34,579 bases of DNA from Candidatus Cloacimonadota bacterium (GCA_028681035.1 JAQUJJ010000024.1:1-34579), one strand, 5' to 3'. Positions 10,091-17,657 are shown, numbered from the stretch's first letter. Notes: generated by a model from the letters alone, not told the origin. Program-made: numbers and translations.

Positions 10091-10535
10091 TAGATGTCTC
10101 CTTATGATTGTAGTTTTCGTTTCTATTCTGATTTGAGTTGTTTTCGTTTTGATCTGCTTTCTTGATGTAGTTCTGCAGCATGGCGATTACGGCTCTGCGT
10201 TCTTTCTTTTCCAGTAGGTTCCAGTGGCTTTTACGATAGTGTTTAATCATGTATGCCCTAAGGTCAGGCTCAGTCCAGTTCGCTTGTTTCATCAGTGCGA
10301 ACATGAACTTGCCCTGTTTATCGAAGGTGAAGGCTTGGGGACGTCCATGCTTACGGTAACGGAGCATGAGGTCTTTAAGCTCAATGAGTCTGTGCTCAGG
10401 AAGTGCGGTAAGCGACTCACCATAGCCCAGACCGTTAATGATGAACTTGAACCCGTCCAAGCTCCAGTGAAACTTCTTGACCCGGAGAGCATGTATCTCT
10501 CGGCGTAGTTGTCGTTCCCGCTGTTCCTGTGCAAT
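10062..10535 (-). CDS. GemA/DUF1018-like regulatory protein of Mu-like phage (start uncertain)
   Basis: Resembles the GemA (Mu gp16, DUF1018) family: an N-terminal IHALRVKKFHWSLDGF block, then LPEHRLIELKDLMLRYRKHG, GKFMFALMKQANWTEPDLRA and a final KKERRAVIAMLQNYIKKA helix. GemA in Mu influences host gene expression and replication timing. The start is odd. A TTG at 10460 would cut off the first conserved helix, while the family-like sequence continues upstream in frame to an ATT at 10535, which has AAGGA at a sensible distance (9 nt). I therefore extend the gene to 10535, which implies a rare ATT initiation; a TTG start at 10460 remains the conventional alternative. It follows the winged-helix gene and overlaps DUF3164. 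Confidence 0.65.
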   Translation of the reverse strand: MAQEQRERQLRREIHALRVKKFHWSLDGFKFIINGLGYGESLTALPEHRLIELKDLMLRYRKHGRPQAFTFDKQGKFMFALMKQANWTEPDLRAYMIKHYRKSHWNLLEKKERRAVIAMLQNYIKKADQNENNSNQNRNENYNHKETSNGNPQDPQA

Positions 10536-10551
10536 AGAATGCCGTCCTTGT

Positions 10552-11085
10552 TTAGATGTTTTTAGAGGGTTTTGCAGCTTTCTTGCTGCGTTTCTTAGGC
10601 TGGATACCGCAAGCGTCTCTTTGCTCGCTGATGATGCCTTTCTTGATTACTGAGCCGACTTTGAAGATGTTGGAGATGTCCTTGGTATAATATCCCGACT
10701 CGCTGATTCCCACTGCATCCACTGAGATCAGAGCTTCCAGATACAGATAGACCCACTGCCGGCTGCGTTCGAGCATCACAGCCAGGTCTCTGATGCTTTT
10801 CACCCTAGTGTGGGTTAGCAGTAAGGCGATGTCCTGGCAATCCTTCATGTTAAACACCCAGTTCCTGCTGTGGATCGTACGAACCTGTTCAGCACTGTAG
10901 TTCTTCTTGGCTACATAGATCTGCTCCTTCTGAGAGACTCTGCGGATCACATCACACTTAACCAGTATCTTCATATAGCAATCCACTTCATTGTATTCCA
11001 GCCCTGTGCACTCCATCACCGTTTCTGCGGTGAAGAAGGATGGGAATGTGCTGACGAAGCGCAGGATTAAGTCTTGGTTGTTCAT
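10552..11085 (-). CDS. Winged-helix DNA-binding protein of Mu-like phage, function unknown
   Basis: A 177-residue protein not assigned to a named family. Residues 1-65 (ILRFVSTFPSFFTAETVMEC, then MKILVKCDVIRRV) look like a winged helix, and a second HTH-like segment lies at about 95-135 (SIRDLAVMLERSRQWVYLYL). The C-terminus is very basic (KKRSKKAAKPSK), consistent with nucleic-acid binding. Its ATG is inside the stop of the MuB-like gene (ATGA overlap), so the two are probably translated together. It occupies the slot where transposable phages keep small accessory replication or regulatory genes. Confidence 0.6.
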   Translation of the reverse strand: MNNQDLILRFVSTFPSFFTAETVMECTGLEYNEVDCYMKILVKCDVIRRVSQKEQIYVAKKNYSAEQVRTIHSRNWVFNMKDCQDIALLLTHTRVKSIRDLAVMLERSRQWVYLYLEALISVDAVGISESGYYTKDISNIFKVGSVIKKGIISEQRDACGIQPKKRSKKAAKPSKNI

Positions 11086-11798
11086 AATGCCCCCTGTGCC
11101 AGAATATCATTCATAGCCTGGATGGGATTGATCTTGTACTGGCATTCCAGCATGTGCATGATCTTGATGGCTTTCCTCAAGTTGCCAGCCGAGTTGTGAT
11201 GGACATAGTTAACCATTGCTTCACTGCAATCTACGCTCATGACCTCTCCGGCAATCTGCCTGATATCTTCCAGACTGACCGATTGGAACTCATAGAAGTA
11301 GTTGCAGCGGTCGAAGTAATACTCATTGATCTGATTGAGCCTGTCCTTGGCATTCTGCATGCCTACTAATACTACAACTGCGAGTGTCTCATCTACTAAA
11401 TCCCGGATCGCTCCGAGCAGTTGCGGATAGCGGAAGGCATAATCGATCTCATCAATGATGATCACGGTGTCTTCATGGTCAATGAGCAGTTGGATGCACC
11501 GCTTGTAGATGCTGTTGGTGGTTCCTGCTGCGAGATAGTCTCCCATGCCGAGGCTGATATACAGGTTCTGCAGCAGTTCTTTAGCGAAGGTTTTGGGAGT
11601 AGTCGTGGCTTCAAGTCTGAGATAGACATAGCCACGGGTATAAGCAATGCGTCTGGCATAAGTGGTCTTGCCCAGTCCGGGTCTGCCATACAGCATTCCC
11701 AGTCCCACCATCTCCAGGCGGGGGCGATTGAGCAGGAAGTCGATACAACGGTCGGCTTTCTGAACGTTGGTGATTGGTACGAGCTTGCCTTGTTTCAC
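11082..11798 (-). CDS. MuB/TniB-type AAA+ ATPase, transposition target selector
   Basis: A 238-residue ATPase that, by family knowledge, polymerises on target DNA, delivers it to the transposase and stimulates strand transfer. Walker A is GRPGLGKT (residues 38-45), Walker B is VIIIDEID (about 112-119), and the C-terminal lid region (AMVNYVHHNSAGNLRKAIKI) carries a sensor-2-like GNLRKA. It begins with GTG at 11798, chosen because a strong GAGGAGG lies 6 nt upstream, overlapping the transposase stop. It is about 70 residues shorter than phage Mu MuB (312 aa) and lacks an obvious N-terminal HTH. Together with the gene before it this is a two-component Mu/Tn552-type transposition machine. Confidence 0.87.
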   Translation of the reverse strand: MKQGKLVPITNVQKADRCIDFLLNRPRLEMVGLGMLYGRPGLGKTTYARRIAYTRGYVYLRLEATTTPKTFAKELLQNLYISLGMGDYLAAGTTNSIYKRCIQLLIDHEDTVIIIDEIDYAFRYPQLLGAIRDLVDETLAVVVLVGMQNAKDRLNQINEYYFDRCNYFYEFQSVSLEDIRQIAGEVMSVDCSEAMVNYVHHNSAGNLRKAIKIMHMLECQYKINPIQAMNDILAQGAL

Positions 11799-11810
11799 TT
11801 GTTTCCTCCT

Positions 11811-13931
11811 CTATTTGATTCCGATGGTCTTAAGCATCTCGGTGAAACTTTCGTCTTCAAATGGATTGTATTGCTGATCCTGCCCTGAGGCAGCATCGGC
11901 TTGTTTATCATTTTGATTGGTCAGTGGTTTGATGTCAGGTTCTATGGCAGCCGGTTGGTTCTGACTGGTCACGATCTCCTCCAGCCTGGCGATCTCCTCC
12001 TCGGGTCCGGGTTTGGGGGCTTCGATCATGGGAGGCTGGATGAAGGTGGGATTGGCTTGCCTGGCTTCAAGAAGTGGTTTGAGCACCCGGTCTACCGACT
12101 CCTGGTTCTTTTTCACGAATAGCTTGGACTGCTGTTCATTCATGCGTTGCAGCTTCTTGATATACTTGTATTCGGTATTCAGTTCTTTATGGGAGATTGG
12201 ATTATCCTTATCAAGGTGGACAAAGGGATGCTGTGATCTTCTCAGCTCAGCTTGGCAGATGAACTTGTCTCTGGTATCATAGACCAGTATCCATCTGACA
12301 TCCGCATAGTCGTATCTGAACACTATCGGCTTTCCGATATGCTTGATCAGCTCCGGATGCCAGTATTGCAGTTTATTGAACACAATGCCGTCGTTACGGA
12401 CTGATTTGCGCTCGGTAGCCAGCATCATGAAGTTTAGTTTATCCGGCTGCACTATTCTGCCCTCAGGCAGATCAGCAGAACTGAAGACCTGCCAGGGAGT
12501 CTTGCCATTCAGACCGCCGTGGGGGTTATCACCATAGATGTAGCGGACATAATAACCGATCATCCGCATCGTCTCTTCGATAGTGGGTGGTTCACCCTGA
12601 TACAGCTTCTTGACCCATTTCTCGTTACGCATCAGGGTAGCTGGTTTATCGGCAATTGATGCACCCCTAAAGGAGGAGATGAACCGTTCAAACTGCTCCT
12701 GGAAGGTCTTGAAGAACCGCTCGATGATCTTGGCTTTGGCATTGTAGCTTTCTGCGAAGTGGGCTTCGATGCCTAACTTGGGAAAGATACCACCCAGTTC
12801 CAGTTCCAGATCATGGTGATCCCACTCTTCATGAAACAGTTTTGACCGGAAGGCTTTACCATTATCGAGATAGACGCACTGCGGTAAAGCTCCCCAGTTC
12901 AAGAACCCATTGCGGAAGGCTACCTGGATATGGTGGCTGTCTTCCGTAAAGGCGAGTGAGGCACCTACCGGATAACGGCTTGCCCAGTCCATCACCATGA
13001 TCATAGTCATGCGTTGGGCTTTTCCGGTCTTGGGATTGAAGATATCGAAAGCCAGGGTATGACCATCAGCTACCCAGACCTGACCGACCTTGAGTAAGCG
13101 GCTGTCCCGGTGGATAGTCTTGATGATATGCTCTGCGACATACTTACTGCCCTTGCGGGTCTGCTCCCAGATTGCCAGGTTATCGCTCTTCCAGTCATCA
13201 CACCAGCGTCTGAGGGTTGGTTTACAGGAGGGAGACTCATACTGTCCCATCCGGGCTTGAGCTTTCAGCATGGTGATGGCAGAGCCGATCGTCACTTTAT
13301 TGGGATGCAGCAGGATGCTGAGCAGTATCTTACCTTCGATCTCGCTGATCTTGCGTTTACGGGTGCTGTTCTTGTTTCCATGCAGAAGGGCATACATATC
13401 CCGTTCGGTTTGGATGTAGAGGTCAATCCAGCAGCGCAGAGCCCGTTCTTTACGTTCTCCCCGCAGCTTGTATAGTTCAGGAACCAGATTGCCATGATTG
13501 TAATCAAGTACAATTTGCTTCCACTCTTCCACCCTGGACTCACAGTCTTCCAGTCTGCGGATAACCAGAGTGCAGAAGTGCCCCAGCAGCCTGGCTTCCG
13601 CATCATACTGCAGAGCCGGGTTCTCCCGGGGACTGTAATCGATATAGGCATTATCATAGAGGGTTAGTTGTTGGGATTCGCATTGAGCTGGATCATCCTC
13701 CCGGGTATCAACCCCCTCATTATATATGGGATTGGGAGCCGTATGCTCCATTCTGACAGTTGAAATAGCCGTCTCAGTTGTTTTGGTTGATACGGGAGTC
13801 TGCTCCATCTGTTTGGGTTTCCGTCCCCGCTTGCCTGGCGTCATGATCCCCATGGGGACGATATCCGTACCTGCCAGTTCCTTTTTCAGGAACTCGGCAT
13901 ATTCCTCAATTGTGAAATCATAGATACTCAT
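11811..13931 (-). CDS. MuA-type DDE transposase
   Basis: Catalyses cutting and joining of phage ends in replicative transposition. The RNase-H-fold catalytic triad is visible as D289 (WVADGHT), D356 (VYLDNGKAF) and E404 (KIIERFFK), numbered from the ATG at 13931; the D-D spacing of 67 equals that of phage Mu MuA. Before it lie a disordered N-terminus (to about 105) and a helical DNA-binding region (about 195-285). After it come the beta-barrel domain and a Gln/Pro-rich tail likely to contact the ATPase. I chose ATG 13931 over GTG 13946 because AGGAAGG sits 5 nt before the ATG. The gene overlaps the upstream HTH gene by 14 nt. All key residues are present, so it could be active if ends exist. 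Confidence 0.9.
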   Translation of the reverse strand: MSIYDFTIEEYAEFLKKELAGTDIVPMGIMTPGKRGRKPKQMEQTPVSTKTTETAISTVRMEHTAPNPIYNEGVDTREDDPAQCESQQLTLYDNAYIDYSPRENPALQYDAEARLLGHFCTLVIRRLEDCESRVEEWKQIVLDYNHGNLVPELYKLRGERKERALRCWIDLYIQTERDMYALLHGNKNSTRKRKISEIEGKILLSILLHPNKVTIGSAITMLKAQARMGQYESPSCKPTLRRWCDDWKSDNLAIWEQTRKGSKYVAEHIIKTIHRDSRLLKVGQVWVADGHTLAFDIFNPKTGKAQRMTMIMVMDWASRYPVGASLAFTEDSHHIQVAFRNGFLNWGALPQCVYLDNGKAFRSKLFHEEWDHHDLELELGGIFPKLGIEAHFAESYNAKAKIIERFFKTFQEQFERFISSFRGASIADKPATLMRNEKWVKKLYQGEPPTIEETMRMIGYYVRYIYGDNPHGGLNGKTPWQVFSSADLPEGRIVQPDKLNFMMLATERKSVRNDGIVFNKLQYWHPELIKHIGKPIVFRYDYADVRWILVYDTRDKFICQAELRRSQHPFVHLDKDNPISHKELNTEYKYIKKLQRMNEQQSKLFVKKNQESVDRVLKPLLEARQANPTFIQPPMIEAPKPGPEEEIARLEEIVTSQNQPAAIEPDIKPLTNQNDKQADAASGQDQQYNPFEDESFTEMLKTIGIK

Positions 13932-14259
13932 AATAGCCTTCCTCACCTTCCTTGCATTCCCTGTATTGATAGATCAAAGCACTGTTTACCATTTTACCTT
14001 TGATCTCCACTCGCTTTTCGATAAATAGCTCCGGCAGTACCCTCTGCTTCTCGCAGTTTTGCATCTCCATAGTCAGCAGCTCGGGGCTGGTGAGCAGGAA
14101 AGACTTCACAGTCTTGCTCCCGCCCTGCGGCACCTGCTGCTTATGCACCGTTAACTTGTTCTCCTGTACAAAGCGCCAGACTGTCCGGTTGGATCGCTGC
14201 ATTAACTCAGCTACCCGTTCTACCGTCAGCCAGACCGCCTTGATCTTGCGTTTGCTCAT
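13918..14259 (-). CDS. Ner-like helix-turn-helix protein, first gene of the phage early operon
   Basis: A 113-residue protein starting MSKRKIKAVW. Residues about 8-35 (WLTVERVAELMQRSNRTVWR) form an HTH resembling the N-terminal DNA-binding subdomain of Mu-type transposases and regulators; the rest is beta-rich and unassigned. The frame stays open back to 14580, but I place the start at 14259 because GAGG lies 6 nt before this ATG and the upstream part merely reads through three palindromic sites. It is encoded directly before and overlapping the transposase gene. In this position Mu carries Ner, the negative early regulator; the same role is inferred here. Confidence 0.65.
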   Translation of the reverse strand: MSKRKIKAVWLTVERVAELMQRSNRTVWRFVQENKLTVHKQQVPQGGSKTVKSFLLTSPELLTMEMQNCEKQRVLPELFIEKRVEIKGKMVNSALIYQYRECKEGEEGYYEYL

Positions 14260-14297
14260 TCTTAGCCTCTTCCAATAAAACTCAGTTACCGGGACAA

Positions 14298-14339
14298 GCA
14301 CTGTGACATATTTCCCTGGGGTTTTATTTGTCACAGTGC
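14298..14339. repeat. Palindromic site I of phage early region
   Basis: GCACTGTGACA and its exact reverse complement TGTCACAGTGC bracket 20 nt that are AT-rich on the right (TTTTATT). It is one of three near-identical palindromes upstream of the early operon. Likely a binding site for the transposase or an early regulator. Confidence 0.75.
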
Positions 14340-14354
14340 CCCCCTGCTTATCGA

Positions 14355-14395
14355 CCACTGTGACATAATTCCGGTATTTTAATTTGTCACAGTGC
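14355..14395. repeat. Palindromic site II of phage early region
   Basis: CACTGTGACA and TGTCACAGTG flank a 19-nt centre ending in TTTAATT. It begins 57 nt after the start of site I. The outermost bases differ (C/C), so the palindrome is 1 bp shorter on each side than site I. Confidence 0.75.
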
Positions 14396-14444
14396 TCAAA
14401 TCGTCTCGTAATCAGCATTGGCGGTGGTTTTACCCAAACGGAAA

Positions 14445-14485
14445 GCACTGTGACATATTTCTCTGCATTTAATTTGTCACAGTGC
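14445..14485. repeat. Palindromic site III of phage early region
   Basis: GCACTGTGACA and TGTCACAGTGC flank a 19-nt centre ending in TTTAATT, as in site II. It begins 90 nt after site II. Sites I-III share TAT or TAA directly after the left half, so both half-sites and their inner flanks are conserved. Confidence 0.75.
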
Positions 14486-14684
14486 TCTGCTTTTCTGCCC
14501 CGGTCTCCAGTCTTGTAAGTGGTCGCTTTCATAAGCGCCTCCCGCATATTATTGTTGGTCTCTACATAACTGACCTGCAATAACTTGGGAAGTCCTTTCT
14601 GCCAGAATCGGCACTACTGGGAAAACTTCTGAGACCGCCGGATTAATCCGCCACTGAAACACACTATAAAATTTAGTTCTTGAC

Positions 14685-14728
14685 GTGAACCTTGTGGGTA
14701 TTTACATTGTTCACAGATATACTATAAT
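14685..14728 (+). promoter_or_regulatory. Repressor promoter and candidate operator
   Basis: TTTACA (14701-14706) and TATAAT (14723-14728) with a 16-nt spacer form a good sigma-70-type promoter 48 nt before the repressor gene. An inverted repeat GTGAAC/GTTCAC (14685-14690 and 14709-14714) overlaps the -35 box, and GGGTAT/ATACCC (14696-14701 and 14727-14732) spans the promoter. The first could be the repressor operator for autoregulation and for blocking the leftward early promoter, for which a reverse-strand TATAGT lies near 14661-14670. Confidence 0.55.
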
Positions 14729-14775
14729 ACCCATAGGGCAAGAGTCAAGAGAAAGTAAGCCCTGAAGGGGGAGAA

Positions 14776-15510
14776 ATGAAGGCAGAAGACATTGGAACAA
14801 GGCTCGGAATGCTGGTAAAAGCATTGAATTTGAAGAATTACGAATTTGAAAAAAAGTTTGGTATCTCTACCAATTCTATGGCGAGATACAAGAACAATAC
14901 CCGTTATCCGGAGTCGGAATTCTTGGCAAAACTGGTCGAGAACGGGATCAATGTGAACTGGCTCTTAAGAGCTGAAGGCAGTATGTTCATCCAGGCTCCC
15001 TGGGAACTCGGACCAGACGTGAGGACTACCAAGAAGGTGCAGGTCATCGATGGCAAGCCCACCTTAGTCAATGATTTTGATAGAACTTACGTGCGCACTT
15101 CAATGTTCCCGATCGTGGCGGAAATATCCGCCGGAGAACCGGTAGTTGTGAGAGATGACTATGTTCCTGCGGATTCTGTCGAAGTTCCCACTCGTTACCT
15201 TCCGCATGGTACGGATGCGTACATTGCCTTCCGGGTCAGTGGTGCCAGTATGGAACCGCAGATCCTAAATGAGGATATTGTGCTGATCAAAAAGCAGTAT
15301 GATTGGGAGAACACGGATGGTAGAATCTGTGCGGTCAGATTCGAGGGAGGCATTACTCTGAAAAGGATACAGTACGATCCGGCTCGCAAGGGAGTTGTCC
15401 TCCAACCACTCAATAAGGACTTTCGGGTTCTTATTATAGACTCAGATCAGACTGACTCGCTAACCATGATCGGCCCCCTTGCACTCCAGTTGCGAGTCCA
15501 CAAAATCTGA
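14776..15510 (+). CDS. CI/LexA-like phage repressor with S24 self-cleaving peptidase domain
   Basis: A 244-residue lysogeny repressor, transcribed away from the transposition operon as the c gene is in Mu-like phages. The N-terminal domain (about 5-66) has an XRE-type helix-turn-helix (YEFEKKFGISTNSMARYKNN). The C-terminal S24 domain keeps the cleavage dipeptide A119-G120 (EISAGEP), the nucleophile S158 (VSGASMEP) and the general-base K196 (ITLKRIQ). All three are present, so RecA-stimulated autocleavage and SOS induction are plausible. Phage Mu's own repressor is not S24-type, so this is the cleavable version seen in other transposable phages. The ATG at 14776 follows GGGGGAG. The stop codon lies inside the first of two direct repeats (AAAATCTGATGA) of the putative phage end. 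Confidence 0.88.
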   Translation: MKAEDIGTRLGMLVKALNLKNYEFEKKFGISTNSMARYKNNTRYPESEFLAKLVENGINVNWLLRAEGSMFIQAPWELGPDVRTTKKVQVIDGKPTLVNDFDRTYVRTSMFPIVAEISAGEPVVVRDDYVPADSVEVPTRYLPHGTDAYIAFRVSGASMEPQILNEDIVLIKKQYDWENTDGRICAVRFEGGITLKRIQYDPARKGVVLQPLNKDFRVLIIDSDQTDSLTMIGPLALQLRVHKI

Positions 15511-15677
15511 TGACCTCTCCCAAAAATCTGATGATCTGAAACCAGTCTAAAAACAGCGCATATTTGCAGGAATGGTGATACAGAAACGTCCAGAAACGTC
15601 CAAATGTCGCTATGACACAGTCTAAAGACAGTCCTATATATCTCGCTAATTCATAAAGCCTTACGACCACTGTGACA
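15501..15677. other. Candidate left end (attL side) of the Mu-like prophage
   Basis: Between the repressor stop and 15677 lie clustered direct repeats of the kind that form transposase-binding sites: AAAATCTGATGA twice (15502 and 15523), CAGTCTAAAAACAG (15543-15556) and CAGTCTAAAGACAG (15618-15631), and CAGAAACGTC in perfect tandem (15581-15600). The tract ends in CCACTGTGACA (15667-15677), identical over 10 bp to the half-site of palindromes I-III. Read from outside inward this gives an end starting TGTCACAGTGG, which has the TG start usual for this transposase class. The exact terminus and any 5-bp target duplication cannot be confirmed because the other end is missing. Confidence 0.45.
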
Positions 15678-15734
15678 AGTGATACTCATTTGCAGGTTTG
15701 GGTGAGACTTTGTAGCATCGATGGTGAAAGCGTT

Positions 15735-15779
15735 GCAGGTGAGAGCTATGCAAGTGAGAGCTACGCAGGTGAGAGTTCT
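15735..15779. repeat. Three tandem 15-bp repeats
   Basis: GCAGGTGAGAGCTAT, GCAAGTGAGAGCTAC and GCAGGTGAGAGTTCT follow one another without gap. They lie just outside the candidate phage end in non-coding DNA. The unit length equals that of the unrelated minisatellite at 23302-23586. Confidence 0.8.
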
Positions 15780-15825
15780 AAAGCCGTGATAGAATCCTGT
15801 TAGGACTGGCAGATATTTTGAGTGC

Positions 15826-15897
15826 CTTGCTTGAATTGCCCTATCATTGCCCACCCAATGCCCATGTGGAGGGCAATGATAGGGCAATTCAAGCAAG
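15826..15897. repeat. Palindromic element with 27-bp perfect arms (copy 1)
   Basis: Arms at 15826-15852 and 15871-15897 are perfect reverse complements, with an 18-nt loop (15853-15870). The inner arm TTGCCCTATCATTGCCC and 16 of 18 loop bases recur, in opposite orientation, in the element at 23094-23167. The outer arm starts CTTGCT and ends AGCAAG. No T-run follows, so it is not a simple terminator. Confidence 0.85.
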
Positions 15898-15899
15898 AA

Positions 15900-15979
15900 A
15901 GTTTGACTTACAATTACGCTGCGACGAGTTTTGTGCACCGCCAACCATGCTATCACACAGCGTAATTGTGAGTTAAACT
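15900..15979. repeat. 22-bp inverted repeat around a 36-nt spacer
   Basis: The left arm (15900-15921) and right arm (15958-15979) match at 20 of 22 positions, sharing ACAATTACGCTG. It starts 2 nt after the 27-bp palindrome, so the two form one larger structured tract. Function unknown. Confidence 0.7.
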
Positions 15980-16348
15980 AAATCCAGCCCTTGGAGTTCA
16001 AAGAGCTATTCATATCTTTAAACTTACCAATAACTTATAGGCTCTTCATGCTTTACATGAAAGCGATTTGTGTCTGGAGTCCTTTATGCCTTTCCTATGT
16101 CCATATATACCTGTAACTTAGCGGCATACTGGACTTCAGTGCGAGACTTTCATTGTCGGTAGCGAAGGCAAGGCTTCAGTCAAGTTCAAATAACAAGTAG
16201 TGTCGCTGAAACCCATATCGCCTCCGCGGGAACGACAATGGTAAAACAGGATCTAAAATAAAAAACGGGGGATGCCTGTAAGACAAACTTATTGACAGGA
16301 AATGTGCTTGTTGTTTAACTTGTCCAAAGTGTCAGTAGGGGAGTAAAA
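15980..16348. other. Non-coding upstream region of the HisRS-like operon
   Basis: No gene, tRNA or T-box-like leader is evident in these 370 nt. A possible promoter is TTGACA (16292-16297), 17-nt spacer, TTAACT (16315-16320), giving a very short leader before GGGGAG and the ATG at 16349. Minor hairpins include TTCATG/CATGAA near 16045-16061. Confidence 0.5.
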
Positions 16349-17632
16349 ATGACTCAGCAGCCCAAACGCTTTCACGAGTTTATGCCTGATAAGGTATGGA
16401 AGTGGAAGATATTAGAAGAGAAAATGGACAAGGTTCTTGCCTTGCACGATTATCAGGAGATTAGACTCTCTGTATTGCAAGATTATCAGGTGCTACACAG
16501 CGGAATAACAGCACTGATGCAGGGAGCAGAGGCAGATCATGCAGTGCAGTCCGTATTGTCTCTTTCGCTACCAGAAAGTAATCTAAGTTTGTTAAGCTTG
16601 CGCCCTGAAGGTACAATCAGCGTGCTGCATCACACGGCACGGATTATAAACCCTGGGGAAGTCCATCGCTTTTACTACTCTGGACCCATGTTCCGCAAAG
16701 CAGAAGCCCTTAAACAGATGGAGTTTTATCAGCTTGGAGTTGAACTGCTTGGAAGCGAAAGCATTCTTTCTGAAAATGAAGTTATTAGTTTGGGCATGAA
16801 GATATGCCATGATCTGGGCTTGAAAGAAGTGCGTCTGGACATGAATTCATATGGTTGTTTCAAATGCAGAGAACCCTTTTTTAAAGACTTGCGGGAATAT
16901 TTGGACAAACACAAGGATAACTTTTGTAATGTGTGCTACAAAGAGCTATATGCAAATCCGTTTAGTGAGACCAGATGTAAAGACAGCGATTGCCAAAACT
17001 CGCTGAAAAGCGGACCACAGATTGGAGATTATTTGTGTACTAAATGTAAATCCAACTTTAACAGGGTTAAAAAGATACAGGCTAACTTGGGTAATCGCTA
17101 CAAAGTGAATCCGCATCTTTACAAGAACTTTGCCTACTATAATGAGACAGTGTTCGATTTTGTGGTAACGCATGAAGGCAGTGAGATTGTAATCGGCGGA
17201 GGTGGACGTTATGACTATCTATCAGCCAAGATTACCGGCAAAAAGATTCCTGCCGTGGGTTTCTATTTGAATCTGGATATTCTATTCGAGATTATGGAAA
17301 CAAGAGGAATGTTTCAGTCGAGATTACAGGATTTCAAGGTATTTATCTGTTCCGAAAGCGAAAACCTGGAGATGATGACCCTTCAGATTGCTCAGGAACT
17401 GCACGCACAGGGGATAAAGACTATCCTGTCCCCGGAAATAAGCACCACTGCCAAGGAGATTAAACAGGCTATCTCTAAAGGCTGTTCCGTCATGTTGATT
17501 ATCCGTGATGATAATATTCGCGAAGGCAAAATCCTGCTGCGTAACCTTGTAAAAGAACATCAGGATTACGTGTCTTTAAAGGATACTTTGCCAGCCATTA
17601 TTTTGGCAAGAAAAGCTTTGAAACAAGACTAA
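16349..17632 (+). CDS. Divergent histidyl-tRNA synthetase-like protein
   Basis: A 427-residue class II synthetase of the HisRS/HisZ group. Visible: LRPEGT (84-89), motif 2 GPMFRKAEAL (112-121) and YQLGVELLG, motif 3 GGGGRYD (283-289), eight Cys of the zinc-binding insertion found in some HisRS (C170, C173, C193, C196, C210, C215, C230, C233), and a C-terminal anticodon-binding-like domain (about 330-427). The histidine pocket is altered. The usual DIVEKEMYTF is replaced by DHAVQSVLSL (63-72), and the usual LVRGLDYY by LYKNFAYY (257-264), losing the catalytic Arg and the Asp. It may be a highly diverged sole HisRS, a HisZ-like regulator or a paralogue with another task. The start follows GGGGAG at 5 nt. 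It heads a five-gene operon. Confidence 0.75.
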   Translation: MTQQPKRFHEFMPDKVWKWKILEEKMDKVLALHDYQEIRLSVLQDYQVLHSGITALMQGAEADHAVQSVLSLSLPESNLSLLSLRPEGTISVLHHTARIINPGEVHRFYYSGPMFRKAEALKQMEFYQLGVELLGSESILSENEVISLGMKICHDLGLKEVRLDMNSYGCFKCREPFFKDLREYLDKHKDNFCNVCYKELYANPFSETRCKDSDCQNSLKSGPQIGDYLCTKCKSNFNRVKKIQANLGNRYKVNPHLYKNFAYYNETVFDFVVTHEGSEIVIGGGGRYDYLSAKITGKKIPAVGFYLNLDILFEIMETRGMFQSRLQDFKVFICSESENLEMMTLQIAQELHAQGIKTILSPEISTTAKEIKQAISKGCSVMLIIRDDNIREGKILLRNLVKEHQDYVSLKDTLPAIILARKALKQD

Positions 17633-17657
17633 ATAGACATATTACAAAGGAGTAATC

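Noticed and set aside
10292..10534. Reverse-strand open frame starting at TTG 10534 inside the GemA-like gene
   Set aside because: It is the adjacent frame of the GemA-like gene and shows no family resemblance.
14298..14485. End sequences of a CRISPR-associated Tn7-like transposon
   Set aside because: The TGTGACAAATTAA motif is suggestive, but the neighbouring GemA, DUF3164, DUF1804 and terminase genes identify a Mu-like phage, and no Cas or TniQ gene is present.
14260..14580. N-terminal extension of the Ner-like protein, with repeated HCDKL...YVTVL peptides
   Set aside because: The peptide repeats are only the translation of the three DNA palindromes, and a good ribosome binding site marks the start at 14259.
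15651..15956. Reverse-strand open frame reading ALTCV/ALTCI/ALTCN pentads
   Set aside because: It arises from the three 15-mers and passes through the 27-bp palindrome and candidate phage end; the pentads do not match the pentapeptide-repeat consensus.
15980..16348. T-box or other leader riboswitch upstream of the HisRS-like gene
   Set aside because: No T-box sequence or specifier-loop structure was seen, and the likely promoter leaves too short a leader.
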